Part shown: positions 24,701-38,053 of the stretch, one piece after another
Numbering within the stretch: position 1 is the first letter of the stretch
Layout: each line of letters starts with the position of its first letter
Assembly (NCBI GenBank): GCA_000499405.2
Contig: HG738139.1
Location: 9,944,616 to 10,008,615 of the forward strand
Reading direction: 5' to 3'
DNA length: 64,000 bases
Origin: Onchocerca volvulus
Taxonomy: Eukaryota; Nematoda; Chromadorea; Rhabditida; Onchocercidae
The notes under the pieces: model-generated
Seen by the model: only the letters and a program-made list of their open reading frames with translations
Told to the model about the DNA's origin: nothing
Database searches by the model: none
Translations under genes and position numbers: made by a program

Positions 24701-27548
24701 TTATCATAACTCCTTAGAATCGGCTTAACACGTTGTGAGAAAACTAATGAATTCATCACAAATGATGTAGCAATTTAGCGACAATTTTAATATAAAAATC
24801 TCCATTATTGCAAAAAACCAATGGGTCATTTTTATGGAAATGACACGCACTGCTGCTGACCTGTAGTAAAATTGGGATCTACGATGCCTGAATAATATAA
24901 ATCGACATCTAATGTTTTCAACTGTTTACAATAATTCGGTCCTAATATAATCGTTGAATTTTCGAAGTCAGTAAGTGCTTTATCCAGACACAAATCAATA
25001 TCATCAGCCAGAACCGATGCATCATTAATTTCTATATCCTTTTTATCGAAAAATACCTGAAAAAATACAATATACATCAAGAGAGAGAAAGTCTGACTAC
25101 CATAGATCAATGATAATAAACGGACGTCTACTGAATTCAAATTGCACCATTATTTGGCTACATTATTTTTAATAGTCACATGGAGAATTTTGCCTAAGTG
25201 ACTGAACTGTTCCTTAACAACTTCATCTCTAGCTTTCAACAATTAAAGAATCTCAGCTAAAAGTCTAAAAGATGTTCTGGTTCTTAGTGACGGATCTTAA
25301 AGGCAGTTGATTCGAAACAAAATTTCAAGAAAATTATAATATGGACTAACTGATATAATTGATATATTATCAGCACGTGACGCTCCCCAACCCACCAATG
25401 CATGACGTAGTATCCAACGAGAATGATTCGGTAACCTGCCATGCTAAAATGATATGATAGAATGAATTATTATTTGCAGTAAAATATTTCCAATATGCGA
25501 AAGTAAGTTCAACAATACTGTAAATTTTTGTGCTGAGCCCTATACATTTAGTTTTTATAACTGAATAATATAACAATAATAAAATATTTAAAACAATTCC
25601 TTAAAAATGTTAAGATGTACGAACTTTCCACAGAAATTCCAGTCGCTCTCATTGCGTGTCCCTCCCTCTATAAATTCAGTCCACAATTTTTAGGTTCGTT
25701 AGAAATTATGATTGCCGTTAGAAATGATGTTTGAAAAAAAAGAATTTTACTTTATCACGTGATATTTTTTCATAATGCATAACAATATCGACAATTTGTT
25801 GTGGCTTTAAAACATTGGTTAGTCCATCTGAACCAAGCACCAAACATAAATTGTTATCACTTAGATCATAAGCAGCGACATCTGGTTCAGGACTCACAAT
25901 AAATTGTTTCGTTTCTCGATTATATGACCATAAATCACCTATAAAATTCCACATAGGAGCTAAAACTTCAGGACTGTACTTAAAGTCCTAAAAGATATTA
26001 TTTTAAATCGAAGAATTCAAATTAATATTCACAACTTTCTATAACCTTGAAATAAGCTATTTACAAAATTTAAATTAAAAAATTCGAATATTTTTTAATT
26101 TCCACCAACCTAAAGCACGGGCAACAGCAAGAAAAGCAATACTTTCGGTTGGTGTAGACCTCCGTACAGGCCCAACATGACCTCGGACAGGTCTTGTCCA
26201 CACAACACGTGTGACGCCTGACTTTTTCATAACCATTCCACCAGCACTGTTTATCCGTTGCACCTCGAGAGAATTATCAGGCTTATGGTCAACTGTCAAG
26301 CTGGTAGCTTTTATTTCATCATCTGAAGATTTCTTTCGCTTCAGAAATATTTGAAAATTAAACTGATATAACGGGGCTAAAGTTCGGGGAAAAATAGTTC
26401 TGGGTTAATGGAATTTACAATAGAATTTTCCGAAAACTGAATAAGTAAAACAAGCAAGAATAAACATTAACTAACTATTTATTTCTCCTAGGATAACAGC
26501 AGAATCACCAACATGCCCAGTGAATACCTTTCCACGTCGAATAAAAGTACAACTAGCAGTAGTACCTGCCGTACTGGTGTAACCTGAGGAAGTGAGAGGC
26601 CAATCATCTATAAAATATCACTGCTAGAGCTCTTGATATCAATGAAATATTTTAAAATTCCAGAAAATTGCAAAAGTCAAATCTACAAATAATGAAAAGA
26701 TTTATGTAAAATCATATACAGATTTGTATACTAACCAACAACTTTCCACATCGAAAGATGCGTTTCCACAAAACCTTTTTTTATAGCATCAAGCATTTGT
26801 TCATCACTGCCATTAAAGCCATACTGCGACTGAATGTTCTTCAGAAGATGCTTTCGAACATAGTCACTGGCTTCTGAACCACCATGCCCATCATAGACGG
26901 CAAAATAAAGGTAATCAATAGCACCATTGGGAAACCTGATACATTCGATATGTACTCGATCCTCCATATATCTTCTACCACCCTGAAAACTTTTTACTAA
27001 AATTCCTTAAACAAATCAAAGTAATAACAATGACAAGGCATAATTATATCAAAAACAGTAATAACAATATTGACAACGAAAACAGTTATTAGATATAATC
27101 GAAGTTACAGCAGTGTTTCGTTCATTCGACTATGCTTATTCTAAGAAAATGTAAAATGATAATAAAGCAAAAAAAGAGGAAATAGAAAAAAGCCTGCGAC
27201 TGTGCTCTGCAACTAAGTCTCTTGAAAGAAATTCAGAATTTTGTCCGTCAGATAATTCCGTTTCATTTTATGGCCTGGTATCGATGGTTTGGACTTAGTC
27301 ATAATCAATCAATCAATCACTGCCAAATATATTGTTATCTTATTAAAAATCTTATCAAAAAAATTCCAACTTAATTATTGAATTTTTTTTTTGGTGCTCA
27401 TTTTATTTTCATTCCATTCTTATGACATGAGAAAAAGTAATAATGAAGCGTTAACAGAAATTATTAGGCAGACCTGACTGGCAGCGACGCTGATCCGTAC
27501 ATGCTGTCCATATGACGTCGCGTCTGAGGAGGATGCAGGCATTGACAT
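21795..27548 (-). CDS. ppm-1.D: PPM1D/Wip1-type PP2C protein phosphatase
   Basis: Exons on the minus strand: 27548-27474, 26982-26736, 26607-26476, 26376-26110, 25938-25751, 25665-25621, 25443-25351, 25056-24861, 24512-24284, 23943-23781, 23451-23379, 22807-22628, 22335-22120, 21961-21795; one frame, 756 residues. PP2C motifs appear in order: GGRRYMEDR, FAVYDGHGGSEA (metal site), GTTASC, GHVGDSAVILG, DHKPDN, FLAVARALGDLWSY, SPEPDV, LGSDGL and ADNISIIS. PPM1D-specific features are the basic loop (VWTRPVRGHVGPVRRST) and ARALGDLWSY. The family dephosphorylates DNA-damage checkpoint proteins in the nucleus as a Mg/Mn-dependent Ser/Thr phosphatase. A C-terminal half of about 370 residues, rich in Ser and acidic residues with RRPLVRRRLSSSS and a final TSRSRVWDFFSNLLG, has no domain I recognise. 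Exon 6 (15 codons) and the acceptor of exon 9 are the least certain. Confidence 0.92.
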
Positions 27549-28966
27549 TACAATCCCTCAATCCTTCAAATCCACTCCTGAAGAAAGTGTTTCAATTCAG
27601 ATATTTCAAAAAATTGTGCATTTGCGTTGTTTGATGCTGCATGCAAATGAAATCGAACTTCGGCAAGTTAAATGAAATTTACAATCAATGAGAATAAACA
27701 TCGTCTACTTCCTTACCTTCCCCACAATCAGAAGAGAGGACGGGATAACAAGAAATTGCTGCCTCCTTTATTGAATTTTCAATCAATTTAATTTCAAACT
27801 TCAAGTTCAAAGTATTGACCCCATCCACCTTTCTTTAATAAATTACTATTGAATAAGTAAAGAGTGAACTCCCTAAAAGAGATTTCAATAATTCGACTTA
27901 AATCTTTCCCAACATTCTCATAATCAATGCATTTTTAATGAGAGAATGTGACAGTGATGAAGTCTAGACGATCAGACAGTTCGTGATAATAAGAAAATCG
28001 CAAAAAATTGTTAAATCTGAAGTAATTTGAAATCGAATTCAGACGATAGATCTCCTATATAATATCGATGAATGAGAATAATAAGTCAACAAAGCAATTA
28101 GTAAATAATTATTTTTTTTTTTTGTAAAATTAAAAACTCCGACGAGATAGTACAGTACGATACAAAGACAGAGGAAACAGATTTTAGAGAAGACGAAAAT
28201 GGTGAGTGGAGAGAGAGAATGAAGTAGAAGTGCAAAATAACAATAAAATGAGGAGAGAGAGAGGATACGCGCGATCTCTCTTTCTCTTGAGAGACAAAAG
28301 TATTTTCTCGCTCTCTGACCTTATTCTCTGTTGTTCTGCTTTCTTTCCTGTGGGTAGACGATAAGTTCGTATTTATTCGAGAAAAGAATTGTGTATATAT
28401 ATATATATTCATATTTTGTTCAGCGGATCATTACTAACATTTCGAAAGTAAATGTTATTTGGATAAAGAATTGTTGGGCTGAAATATTTTCATTTTTTCG
28501 GTCCCTTAGTATTTTCCTTTTGAGTATTTCAATTCATATTACTGTGCAACTTTTTACAATTCCTACCATTGAGCAAATCAGTTACCTTCTCGAAAAAAGG
28601 GAAAGAGACAAAGGCAAAGTTGGAAGATAAATAAGTGCAATGCATGGATTTGCAGTATTCAGTTTCTTTTCATTTCATTCCTATTTTGGGATGATTTATA
28701 TTACGCTTATATCTCACGCAGTGAGTGTGTATTTTATGTATCTTCAATAGGAAACGCTAAACCGACACAATTACGTGGGACTCACGTAGGAAGGGGCACC
28801 TAAGCAACTTAGATTTTTTTCTTGAAGAATTAGGATCTGAATATAACGCACAAGTGCAGTCACTATGTAGGCAGTTGGAATCAGCACGTGCATAAATTCC
28901 TTGAACTTTTTTATTTCATCTTTAAATTGCTTCATGTTAACTTATTGATATGACTTGAATGCAATT
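27549..28966. promoter_or_regulatory. Divergent upstream region of ppm-1.D and the FBXO42-like gene
   Basis: About 1.4 kb separates two divergently transcribed genes. On the ppm-1.D side an acceptor (CTTTCTTCAG) at 27578 lies 29 bases before the ATG, suggesting trans-splicing or a 5' UTR intron. The middle (28200-28330) is dense in GAGA/CTCT repeats with a CGCGCGAT-like core near 28270, and a (TA)n run lies at about 28393-28409. GAGA tracts of this kind often mark promoters; the regulatory role is inference. Confidence 0.5.
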
Positions 28967-31900
28967 ATGGATATGGACGATTTGCCGGATCTTGTTCTCG
29001 AACTAGTCTTCTCGTATTTGAATCAATATGGCGATCTGGAAAATGTCCGATTGGTTAATCGTCGATGGCATCGCCTTGCATGCACTGTCATTAATATTTT
29101 GAAGAAATCTTTCTTCCGCTGCGATCAGCTGATTTGGTTAGTTGGAGTGAAATCTGAATTATTTTAGCTTGCCGGAAATAATTTGATATTAGCTATGTCG
29201 TACGCTTCGTCTTGTTCATTATTTACTAATGGCAGTATCCGGCTCTATTAATCATAGTTTTTTGAAAAAATCGGTATTGAAATTTGTTTGAAAGGGTATC
29301 GAAATAGTAGTGTATCTTATTTCTAGGGAACTGCATGCAGCAGAAAAGGATGAAAATGGTGGAATTACGAAACGTTGTTCACATTCAGGTTGTTATCATG
29401 ATGGCACCAAAAAAATGTATATATTTGGTGGGTGTACTGATAATTATACCTCCTTCAACGATCTTTGGAGTTTCGATCTGGTAAACTTCTAATATCTTCA
29501 TGAATTTGTTTGATGAATTTTTATGGTTTAATTGTTTGATGAAAATTTAACTTATTTTGTTAATTTAAAATCGAGCAGTTCTGTAAAAATTAAACAGATG
29601 GTCCAAAACTAGATTTTTCTGAGAACTTCAGAACTGTAATTTCAGAGATCCCGTAATTGGCGTCGAGAATTTATTAAATGTGCTCCATTTCCACGACCCA
29701 AGGCAATGGCTATCTTTGTGCCTTACAAAGAATATTTGATCCTCCATGGGGGATTCTCAAAGTCTTCGCCAAACCCAATCCATCAAGCAGCAAATTTTTT
29801 CAGTGAGATGCACATGTATGATACTATAACAAACAAGTGGATTGAGGTAATGAGAATCTATTTACATAGCAGGTTTTCTGCTTATAAATGTATCTTCTAT
29901 TGTAGTAGATTCATCAATATATTAACAAAACTATTATGCTTAAGATGTTAATCCTTGCTTCATATTCCATTAGTATATATTATGTTTTAAGACAGAAATG
30001 ACTTCGTTTAAATTAATTTTTTCCGAAAAAAAATGTACAGATGAGCAAAATATCTAGCAGAAATTGAACCTCGAAAAATAAAATAGTCAAGAAAAATTTT
30101 GAGTGGAATTATTGCCATTGTTGCAGCTAGACATTCTTAGTTATTTTTTCATTTACATGGCAATTATTGTACAAGATTTAAGCATTTAAAGTCTTTTTTC
30201 CACTTTTTCTAAAGCACATTTTATTATTCATATTTTCCCAATATTTTATTTCGGGTCGAGACGGAACCTTCATCTCCTGTAATTGCAAATCATTGTGGAT
30301 GTGTAGTGGATGATTCGTTGATTATTTTTGGTGGTTCCCAAAACAGCCGTGCTACAAATACTGTTTATGTTCTGGATATTATCAATAAAATCTGGCATAT
30401 GCCATCATTCGTTGAGTAAGTTTTCTCATTCAGCTTTGGATAGGTTCTTGACACCACAAATTTTTTGAGATTTAGTAATGGCAAGAATCATTTATTCATT
30501 GCCAATTGAGGGTTATAATAAGCTCATTTTTTACAATAAATTTCATTGAATTCGAAGTGATATTTTGAATTTTGTCGAGTTTTTCATTAATTGTATGCAG
30601 TAGTTGGTCTAATTAAAAATTGAATATATCAAGTGTCAGTTTTGGCAGGAACCACGAAGACCGAAATCGTAGGAAATCGTCAGTTGAACAGTTTTTGTTG
30701 AAAAGTCCACAACCGAACCCACGTTATGGTAGTTCGTGTGTAATAATTGACAAATCGCACCTGCTCGTGGTCGGTGGTTGTGGAGGCCCGAACTGTATTT
30801 ATAATGATGCTTGGCTCCTTACGTTCGACTTAACGATGCAAACTGCATGGGAATGGAAACAAATCAATGTTAATTTCACATCTCTACTTTCCGATAAGTT
30901 ATAAAATTGATAATATATCTGACATTGATGCTAAATAAAATATTTTTGAACTATGCTGTAGTTTTGTGATCGAATTTGCCAAATTTGTGATCGGATTTAT
31001 GATCCAAATGCATCAAGATTTATGTCTCAGACATTTACATATTTGATAGATATATAAATCAAATTTTTTCAAGCTATGCTGCTGTTTGACTTCATATCTT
31101 AAAAACTTAAAACATTGGTATAAAATTAAATCAAAACCTGATCTATTGGACTAAATACAGATTTCAGTGTGTATCTAGCAAATTTTTTTTAAGAATTTAA
31201 ATTTATCATTTCAGATCACGAATCCAGAAGCAGGTCCGTCCCAGCTTTGGTGTCACCCAGCATGTCCCATTGGACGAAATCTTGCATATATAAGTTATGC
31301 AAGGAAGAACAGTGGGTGCGGTGTTTTAAAAAATGTATTTTTTGAGTGGACATCATTTAAAAGTTTTCATTATTTTTTGATTTCAGAGATCATGTATTTA
31401 ATACTCATTATACTTTGTCTCGTGTAATAGAAGTAGCTTTTCAAAAATATAGAAAGATCAAGAAATATGTTAAGGTCTTTTAGATATAGCACGATCAGTT
31501 TAAATTCGTATCCAGCACCCCTTCATATTACTTCAAGGAACCCGATTCAATTGGTATGTGATTTTAAAATAAATAAAGTTTTTTTTATTATGGAATATTG
31601 TTGAATCTGTTGTATAATTTTATTTAGCCATTGCGACCAGTGAACAGCTCCACAATGAAACCTTCCAATACAAGGTACAATTCTTTTGAATTTAGATCTA
31701 ATTTTTTAAAATCCAAACTGCTTTTTAAAGAGGATCACTAATAAACGGTAAAATTTGCCATAATTCAAATGTGAGATTAATTTATTAGATATAAAAACAA
31801 TGTGGATCCCGCATTGAATGGAAAATTGAATTCTTCGGATTGTCATCTATCTAACCCTTTATTACATGCTAAAAAGTAAGTTACTTATGTATGCTTCCAT

Positions 31901-33100
31901 TTTGGAGACTGTCTTTTTAAATAGATTTCATGAAAATTTTAAGGTCTTTTGGCTATATACTGGAAGCTTATATACATTTCTCGTTCAAGGAATTCTTTGC
32001 ATGACTTTAGTTTTTTGTAAAGAATGTATGAGAAATAAAAAGGTACTTTATGAGTCAATTGAAACCCTATTATTTTACTTATAATTTTTATTATTTTATT
32101 TATAATTTTTTTCTCTATTTTTTAGCATTTGTTTCAAAATTTCGTTAACTTTACAATATGAATAAAAAAGAGGGGAGACTTGATTTTTTTCTTACGCTCT
32201 AGAACGCATACTTTCTGTTTTTCAGCAATTTAAAATATGATAATGGCACATTTGGTACAGCAACGGCCAATTCTGAAAGTAAGTTTTATTTTTTTTTTTT
32301 TATTTGAAATTGTACAATTATTTCATCACATACTGAAGTAATTGCTGATTCAAGCAGCACTTCTGATCATATCGACTACATTATTCCGTGCACACTGTCA
32401 CCTATCACTTAGTTTAAATTGTCACTTGTTTCTTATAAAGATGTAGCTCATCTCCCAATAATTCATCTCATCTTTTCATTTTACATCGGATCTCATTGTC
32501 ATTTTAATTTGATGACTGTCGTAGAAATATGTGTATTTATTATTGATTTTGCTAGGAGAGATTTTTTCAGCAATTAGTTTTCCAGTGTTTTATTTCTTTC
32601 CAGAAAACTGGTGTCGTAAAAAACGTCTAGGAAATGCTTGTGTTTATATACTCGATACCGCACGAGTTTTGGAGGACTTTACACTAACGTGAGTTGTTAA
32701 ACGATATTATGATGCATCTTTGAGGATTAGATAGTTGTTTACTCAATTTAGATAAAATTTTAAAAATTTAAGTCAAAAATGTAACATTCAGTTATGCGTT
32801 GTATGGTCCTGATGAACTAGCAGCGTAAATAGCTAATCAGAGGATTAATTAGAATTTGTATAGCTGTATCTTTCATAATGGTTTACTTAAAAATGAAATC
32901 TTGAATTTTTTAGATGGCGTCAGCAAGAAATCGATTCGAACGCACCAGAAGACACAATGCTCTATTCGCTATGTGCTGGTCGAGCAGAGCTGATAATGTT
33001 TGGTGGGATGCGTAGTGATATGCATGATGATAATCGCAGTCCATTTATTCATACAATTAGTAATGATATTTATGTATTAAGTCCTGCTCGATTAATATAA
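28967..33100 (+). CDS. FBXO42: F-box and kelch-repeat protein (FBXO42-like)
   Basis: Exons: 28967-29136, 29327-29480, 29646-29846, 30261-30415, 30649-30868, 31215-31320, 31453-31553, 31628-31674, 31789-31875, 32226-32278, 32604-32688, 32914-33100; about 521 residues. An N-terminal F-box (LPDLVLELVFSYL ... VRLVNRRWHRLA) would bind Skp1. Kelch repeats follow with MYIFGGCTDNYTSFNDLWSF, LILHGGFSKSSPNP, LIIFGGSQNSRA, VVGGCGGPNCIYNDAWLL, and a final VYILDTAR ... LIMFGGMRSDMHD near the C-terminus, the order seen in FBXO42, with a low-complexity linker between. It is probably the substrate adaptor of an SCF ubiquitin ligase. The ATG at 28967 is the first in frame before the F-box; a second Met is two codons on. 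The junction of exons 6 and 7 is uncertain (alternative exon 7 start at 31484), so 30-40 residues of the linker may be wrong. Confidence 0.88.
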
Positions 33101-34558
33101 TGCATTTATATGTATATTTTATTTTGTTATATTTTTCTTTTTTCATACAGTTAACTGAGCTATTTTATTATCAACAATTTTCATGTTAAAGATTAGTGAT
33201 CTATTTGTATAATATATGCTTTACTGTATACATTGTTTGTTAAAAACTTCTAGTTTATGCACGCTGTTTATCACATTGTGCCATTTCATGTTTCTCTTCT
33301 CCACAGTCAAGTAAAGTATTAATAATCATTTTTATTTTTACGTATGAAAGTCGCTCTTAGATTTAGTTCATATAATATGAAGAATCATATTAGAATGCTG
33401 CAGAGATGTCGTTTGTCATTACTGGTATTCATTTCTAAATTATGTGGTCATTTTCATACCTCTTTGAAGTTCATTGTTTGTCCCATTTTAATAAGCTAAA
33501 TATGTATATTGCCCACTCTCCGCCTTTACCTTCATTGGAATTGTTTGTTACTGTGTCGTGAAGCTTTATTTTTTTTTTCCTTTCCGAAGGAAAAAGAAAT
33601 TTTTGTGGAATACAAGCTTGAATAATAATGACTAATGCAAATATCGAGAATAGAAATGGTTATTAAAAACACCATGATAATTAGTGCAGATATTGAGGAT
33701 AAAACAGTTACTAAGTTCTAAATAGATCATTGATGCAAATAGAATTTCATCACCCGTCTTTTGTTATTTCGTGGCGTTGGGATGATTACCTATCAGTGCT
33801 TTTATTTTTCAATTAATTTTTTATGTTACTCTGAGGAATCAGATTCTTACAGCTTAGATTTCAGCTTTTCACCATGTAAAAACTTGAGTAAAATTAATTT
33901 ATTCACTTTCCATAAGTTTTCATTTCTTAGAAAAATTATCTTTGCTTAGGAAAAATCTAAATTTACGATTTTAATGTAAGAAATATGGAATAATCCGGTC
34001 TGGGAAATTATCAAAATAAGCTTTTATGATATATCGATGAATCTTGATTTGAACAGTTTGCATATTTATTCTGGACAAATTTCGTTGTTTGATTTGAATT
34101 TCCCGATGGAATGATGCGAAGTTTTTTCATTATTTTTCATTAATAATTTTTTCATTTATTACTGAATCAATAAAACAAATTATTGTACAGAGCAGAATTT
34201 GTTATCCTTTAGCTTAGATGTTTGGACAGTTAAACAATTAGATATAGGTAGATCGAATTGTAACATAAAATAAAGTATTTTTATTTCATTTAATAGAATT
34301 CAACCGATTGAACAAATTGAAATATACAGTGAAGGGAATGGATAAATTTCCTGTATTAGTTTATAGTTGTATGATTAAATGAAGAAAACATGTAATGGGA
34401 TAATAATGATCGTAAATGATTTCTTGGACTGGCTGTTTCAATTTCATCAAACTTCTTTGCGTTTCAAATATTATAAAAGTGTTGTGTAAATCAATATGCA
34501 AATAATTGTAGAGATCCAAGAATTAATCAAAAGTTTGCTGCTGTCTTATTCATCAATC
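33101..34558. other. Intergenic between FBXO42-like gene and gmf
   Basis: AT-rich; AATAAA motifs occur near 34147 and 34269. The open stretch at 33761-33949 has no splice context or homology and I do not call it. Confidence 0.5.
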
Positions 34559-36317
34559 ATGGTTTGTGTGTCTTAGAAATTTTCAGTTTTTTAAATTTTA
34601 CTCCAGGAAATTTCCATCATACTCTATATAGATTAATTGATTAATTTAATGAAAAGCTACTGTTGAACTTTTCGGTGATACAATATGAAATTTTCGAATT
34701 TTATTGCTATGATGCATTGAATATACATCAGTGGACATAAGATTGAGGATGGAGAATAGCTAATCTATAAAAGTTAAGTTTTTTTGAATCGAATGAAAAC
34801 TCTAGAATATTATCTTTACGATAGAACTTATTGTATTATTTTTTTGCATATTCCGTGTTCTTCAAACTAACTGAACAATATTTCAGACCGGTGCACTAAA
34901 AATATGTGCAATACCAACGGATTTAAAAGACGAATTGGAGCGATTTCGATTCAGTAAAAAACGATCAACGAATGCTTTGATCTGTGGGTTTTTATTTCAT
35001 TCATAAATTTTCCTGAACTCAAAATTAATAGAATTTTTTGCTTTGGCAAATTTTCTTAACGTAATTTTTAAATTTTGAATGCAGGTAATTTCTTCATAAC
35101 AAAACTTCACGGTAATTTAGATTTAATGCATTCATATTCAGCAGATTTCTCCAGTTTTTTTTTCTTTTTTTTTTTTTTTTTTTTTTTTTTGACCGTACAG
35201 TTATTTTGCAGTGAAGATTGATCCTACAAAACAGCTCATTGTATTGGATCAAAAACTGGAGGTTCTTTTTTTTTTTTGTTTGAGTGATTTTCCAAAAAAT
35301 AGCCTACTTTAAGTTAACTCCTGAGTTTTTAGATAATTAATGCTACAAAATGAAATTTTCTTCAGGATTGTGATCCGAATGTGATCTGTAATGAATTACC
35401 AGTGCAACAGCCACGATATATTGTAATAAGCTATGAGCGTGTACATGATGATGGACGTCTTTCGTATCCACTCTACCTTGTCCTCTATAGTCCATCAGGT
35501 TTGTTTGATCATCGGTAAAAAATTATGAGTTGCTGAGGAAAATGAAAAGAAGAGAAGACTGATCACTTAATTTGACGTTCCTAATTTCTTTTTTTAATAA
35601 AAGTATGTGTTTAGTCCGGTTTTTGTGAAATATGTTTCAGTTGAACAATTTATAAATCCAATTAATTATCATTGAATCTTTTCAGGATGTAGCCCACAAC
35701 TGCAAATGATGTATGCTGGTAGTAGAAACAATTTAGCGAAGGAATGCGAACTTAATAGAGTATCTCATATTTCAAATTAATTATTTTCCAGAAAATTTTC
35801 AACTGCTACGATATTTCAGTAGGGAACACTGTATCAGTTTATTAACATTTATGCATATGATTTATTTCACAAAGAATATATTTTTGGTTATCATGTAACA
35901 AAGAATAGCAGATTTAAATTTAAAAAATGAATAAATTTAGTTGTTTGCTTTCATCTAGATTTTTATACAGTCATATTTTTGGTTTTTTCCCGTACTCTGA
36001 ATGTATTTAAATTTATACTGGAATTAGGGTCTAAAAATCTTTTTTCTGTTGATGAAAAAAATGGTGAGTGTAGACATAGAAGTAAATGTTTGTTCCTTGC
36101 CATGACTTCTTTCCTGCTTTTGTGTTTATAATACTCTTACTACAGTTACGTTCTTAATTACGGTTTCTATTTAGAGAAATAAACATTGAGCTAAATTTGT
36201 AAGTTCAGTTTTTCCAAGTGTGAAGTGAAAGATTCTCATAATGTTTCCTTTTTTCAGAATTTGGAAATTCGAGAACCAGATGAACTAACAAAGGAGTTGC
36301 TGGAATCAAAATTGTAG
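34559..36317 (+). CDS. gmf: Glia maturation factor (ADF-homology actin-debranching protein)
   Basis: Exons: 34559-34561 (ATG only), 34887-34983, 35212-35261, 35366-35498, 35686-35759, 36258-36317; 138 residues, close to the usual length of about 140. It follows GMF along its whole length: ALKICAIPTDLKDELERFRF, KIDPTKQLIVLDQKLE, QPRYIVISYERVHDDGRLSY, CSPQLQMMYAGSR and EIREPDELTKELLESKL. GMF binds Arp2/3 and removes actin branches; it lacks the actin-severing activity of cofilins. The first exon is inferred: exon 2 starts in frame with Thr and no Met lies upstream in the same frame, while ATG followed directly by GTTTGTG occurs at 34559. A longer first exon further upstream is possible. Confidence 0.9.
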
Positions 36318-38053
36318 ACGCTGCCTTAAATTCTCCAAATCACACCTGATTTTGATCTTTTTTAAACTTTCCAAGCATACAAAAATTTTTTTCATACTTG
36401 CTTCATTCCATTACTTTTTCTTTTGAAGTGAAAAAATTAACTTTCTAATCTTGATTTTAAAATTTAGGTGTGATAAAAATCCCATATAAAAAATTCGAAA
36501 AATGGTTGTTTATTATTAAAGAGATTATTCCATTTATACGCAAACATCAATATCATATAATTATGTGTCAGTCATTCTTTGTGATTATTACCGTATTTCT
36601 GTATTATTTTGTTATTCGTGTGGAAAATGTTTTGTGAATGGACAGCGCTTCATTATTCAGAGATTTGCATTATTCGATGTTTTACATTTTTTGATGTTTT
36701 CATTTCATTATGTATAAATATCATTCCAATCACGAATGCCATGCAAATAGAAACACGCTTAAAAAAATGGATTCAGACTTCAAAATGAAATTTTATTCTC
36801 ATCCATTAAGCAAATCAAATTTGTTGGGTTTGTGCTAGGAATTTTGTATATTGTGAAGTATTTGATGCATCATAGAAACGTCACTCCATCCAATTTGCGC
36901 ATTGTCACTACCTTTGATAGTATTGTTGATAAGTTGAATATTCAAATATCTTTTGAATTCTGAGGGTTCAAAGATCGATATTTCTGGTGCTTTTAAGATG
37001 TTCGACAATCTTCACAAATTACATCACAGACTGCATTTCACAAGGACAGGCTTGCAATTTTGTTACTCACAGATGAAGTATTACTTGCAGGTTTATTTTG
37101 CATTCGTAGCAGTTTATTGAAATTCTATGTCGACTGTGTATTAAATAGGATATGAGATGTTGATATTCAATATTGAAAGGTTGTATTATGCTAATTATTC
37201 GCTACAATTACTTCAAAATTTTATTTCATTCCTTTTTGGGTGCAAACTAAAAGCTCAAAATTTTCTTTTTTTCATATATTCGAAATAAAAGAAATGATAA
37301 AACAATAAGAAATAATTCTGTTTAGCTGAAATACCGCTCTTAAACAATTCATCCTTCATATGATAGAAAGATTTAGGTTATGTTCACTGATAGCAATACA
37401 ATCCAATCTTTCAAAAATGTTCATTCATCAAAGAGAAAATACATCTTGTCATTACAATTTTGACCCAAAAAAAATCTTACGTTAATTTCTTTACTGCTCT
37501 TTTCAAAAATTTATGAAACTAATGTGGGACACATAATGCGGATAAATGGAGCGAAATTGAGCTCATCAGAATATGTCAGATTTGTTGACAACCGAATGTT
37601 CTACTGAAACAAATACGATCGTTCTAAATTTTTTTTGAAACCATTTAGATCATTTTTCGTTTTTGTCTTATCTGAAATGACAATTACTTCAATGTCTCTT
37701 TTTTTTTTTTTTTTTTTTATAACTTTACCGACGTTGCTTTGACTATTTTGTTGTAGATAATAATTCATCTTATTTTGATTCCAAAATTTTCTCAAGATAT
37801 AGTACTATATTGCTATCGCATAAAGGAATAAATCAAGCTTTCTTCAAGTGCTTGAAAAACAAAAATTATAAATTTGGAAATCAATCAATAGATTTAATAT
37901 GTGACATCTTTCCAGAAATGGGATTTAGGTAAAACTCACTGATATCATTGTAGTAGATATAATGAAGAAATAGATAAACTGAAAAATAATTTATCTGGAA
38001 TACAAATGCGCACAATTTAATTTACCAATAAGATAGTTTTTTTAGATATATAA
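36318..38053. other. Intergenic between gmf and the giant EF-hand gene
   Basis: AT-rich, with a T-run at 37699-37718. I see no gene. Confidence 0.5.
38046..38053 (+). promoter_or_regulatory. 5' UTR remnant after probable trans-splice acceptor
   Basis: GTTTTTTTAG ends at 38045, eight bases before the ATG of the EF-hand/mucin gene. This fits spliced-leader addition and supports the chosen start. Confidence 0.5.

Noticed and set aside
25939..25997. In-frame upstream extension of ppm-1.D exon 5 (DFKYSPEVLAPMWNFI)
   Set aside because: The acceptor at 25939 gives exactly ARALGDLWSY as in the family; the earlier acceptor would be out of phase with exon 4.
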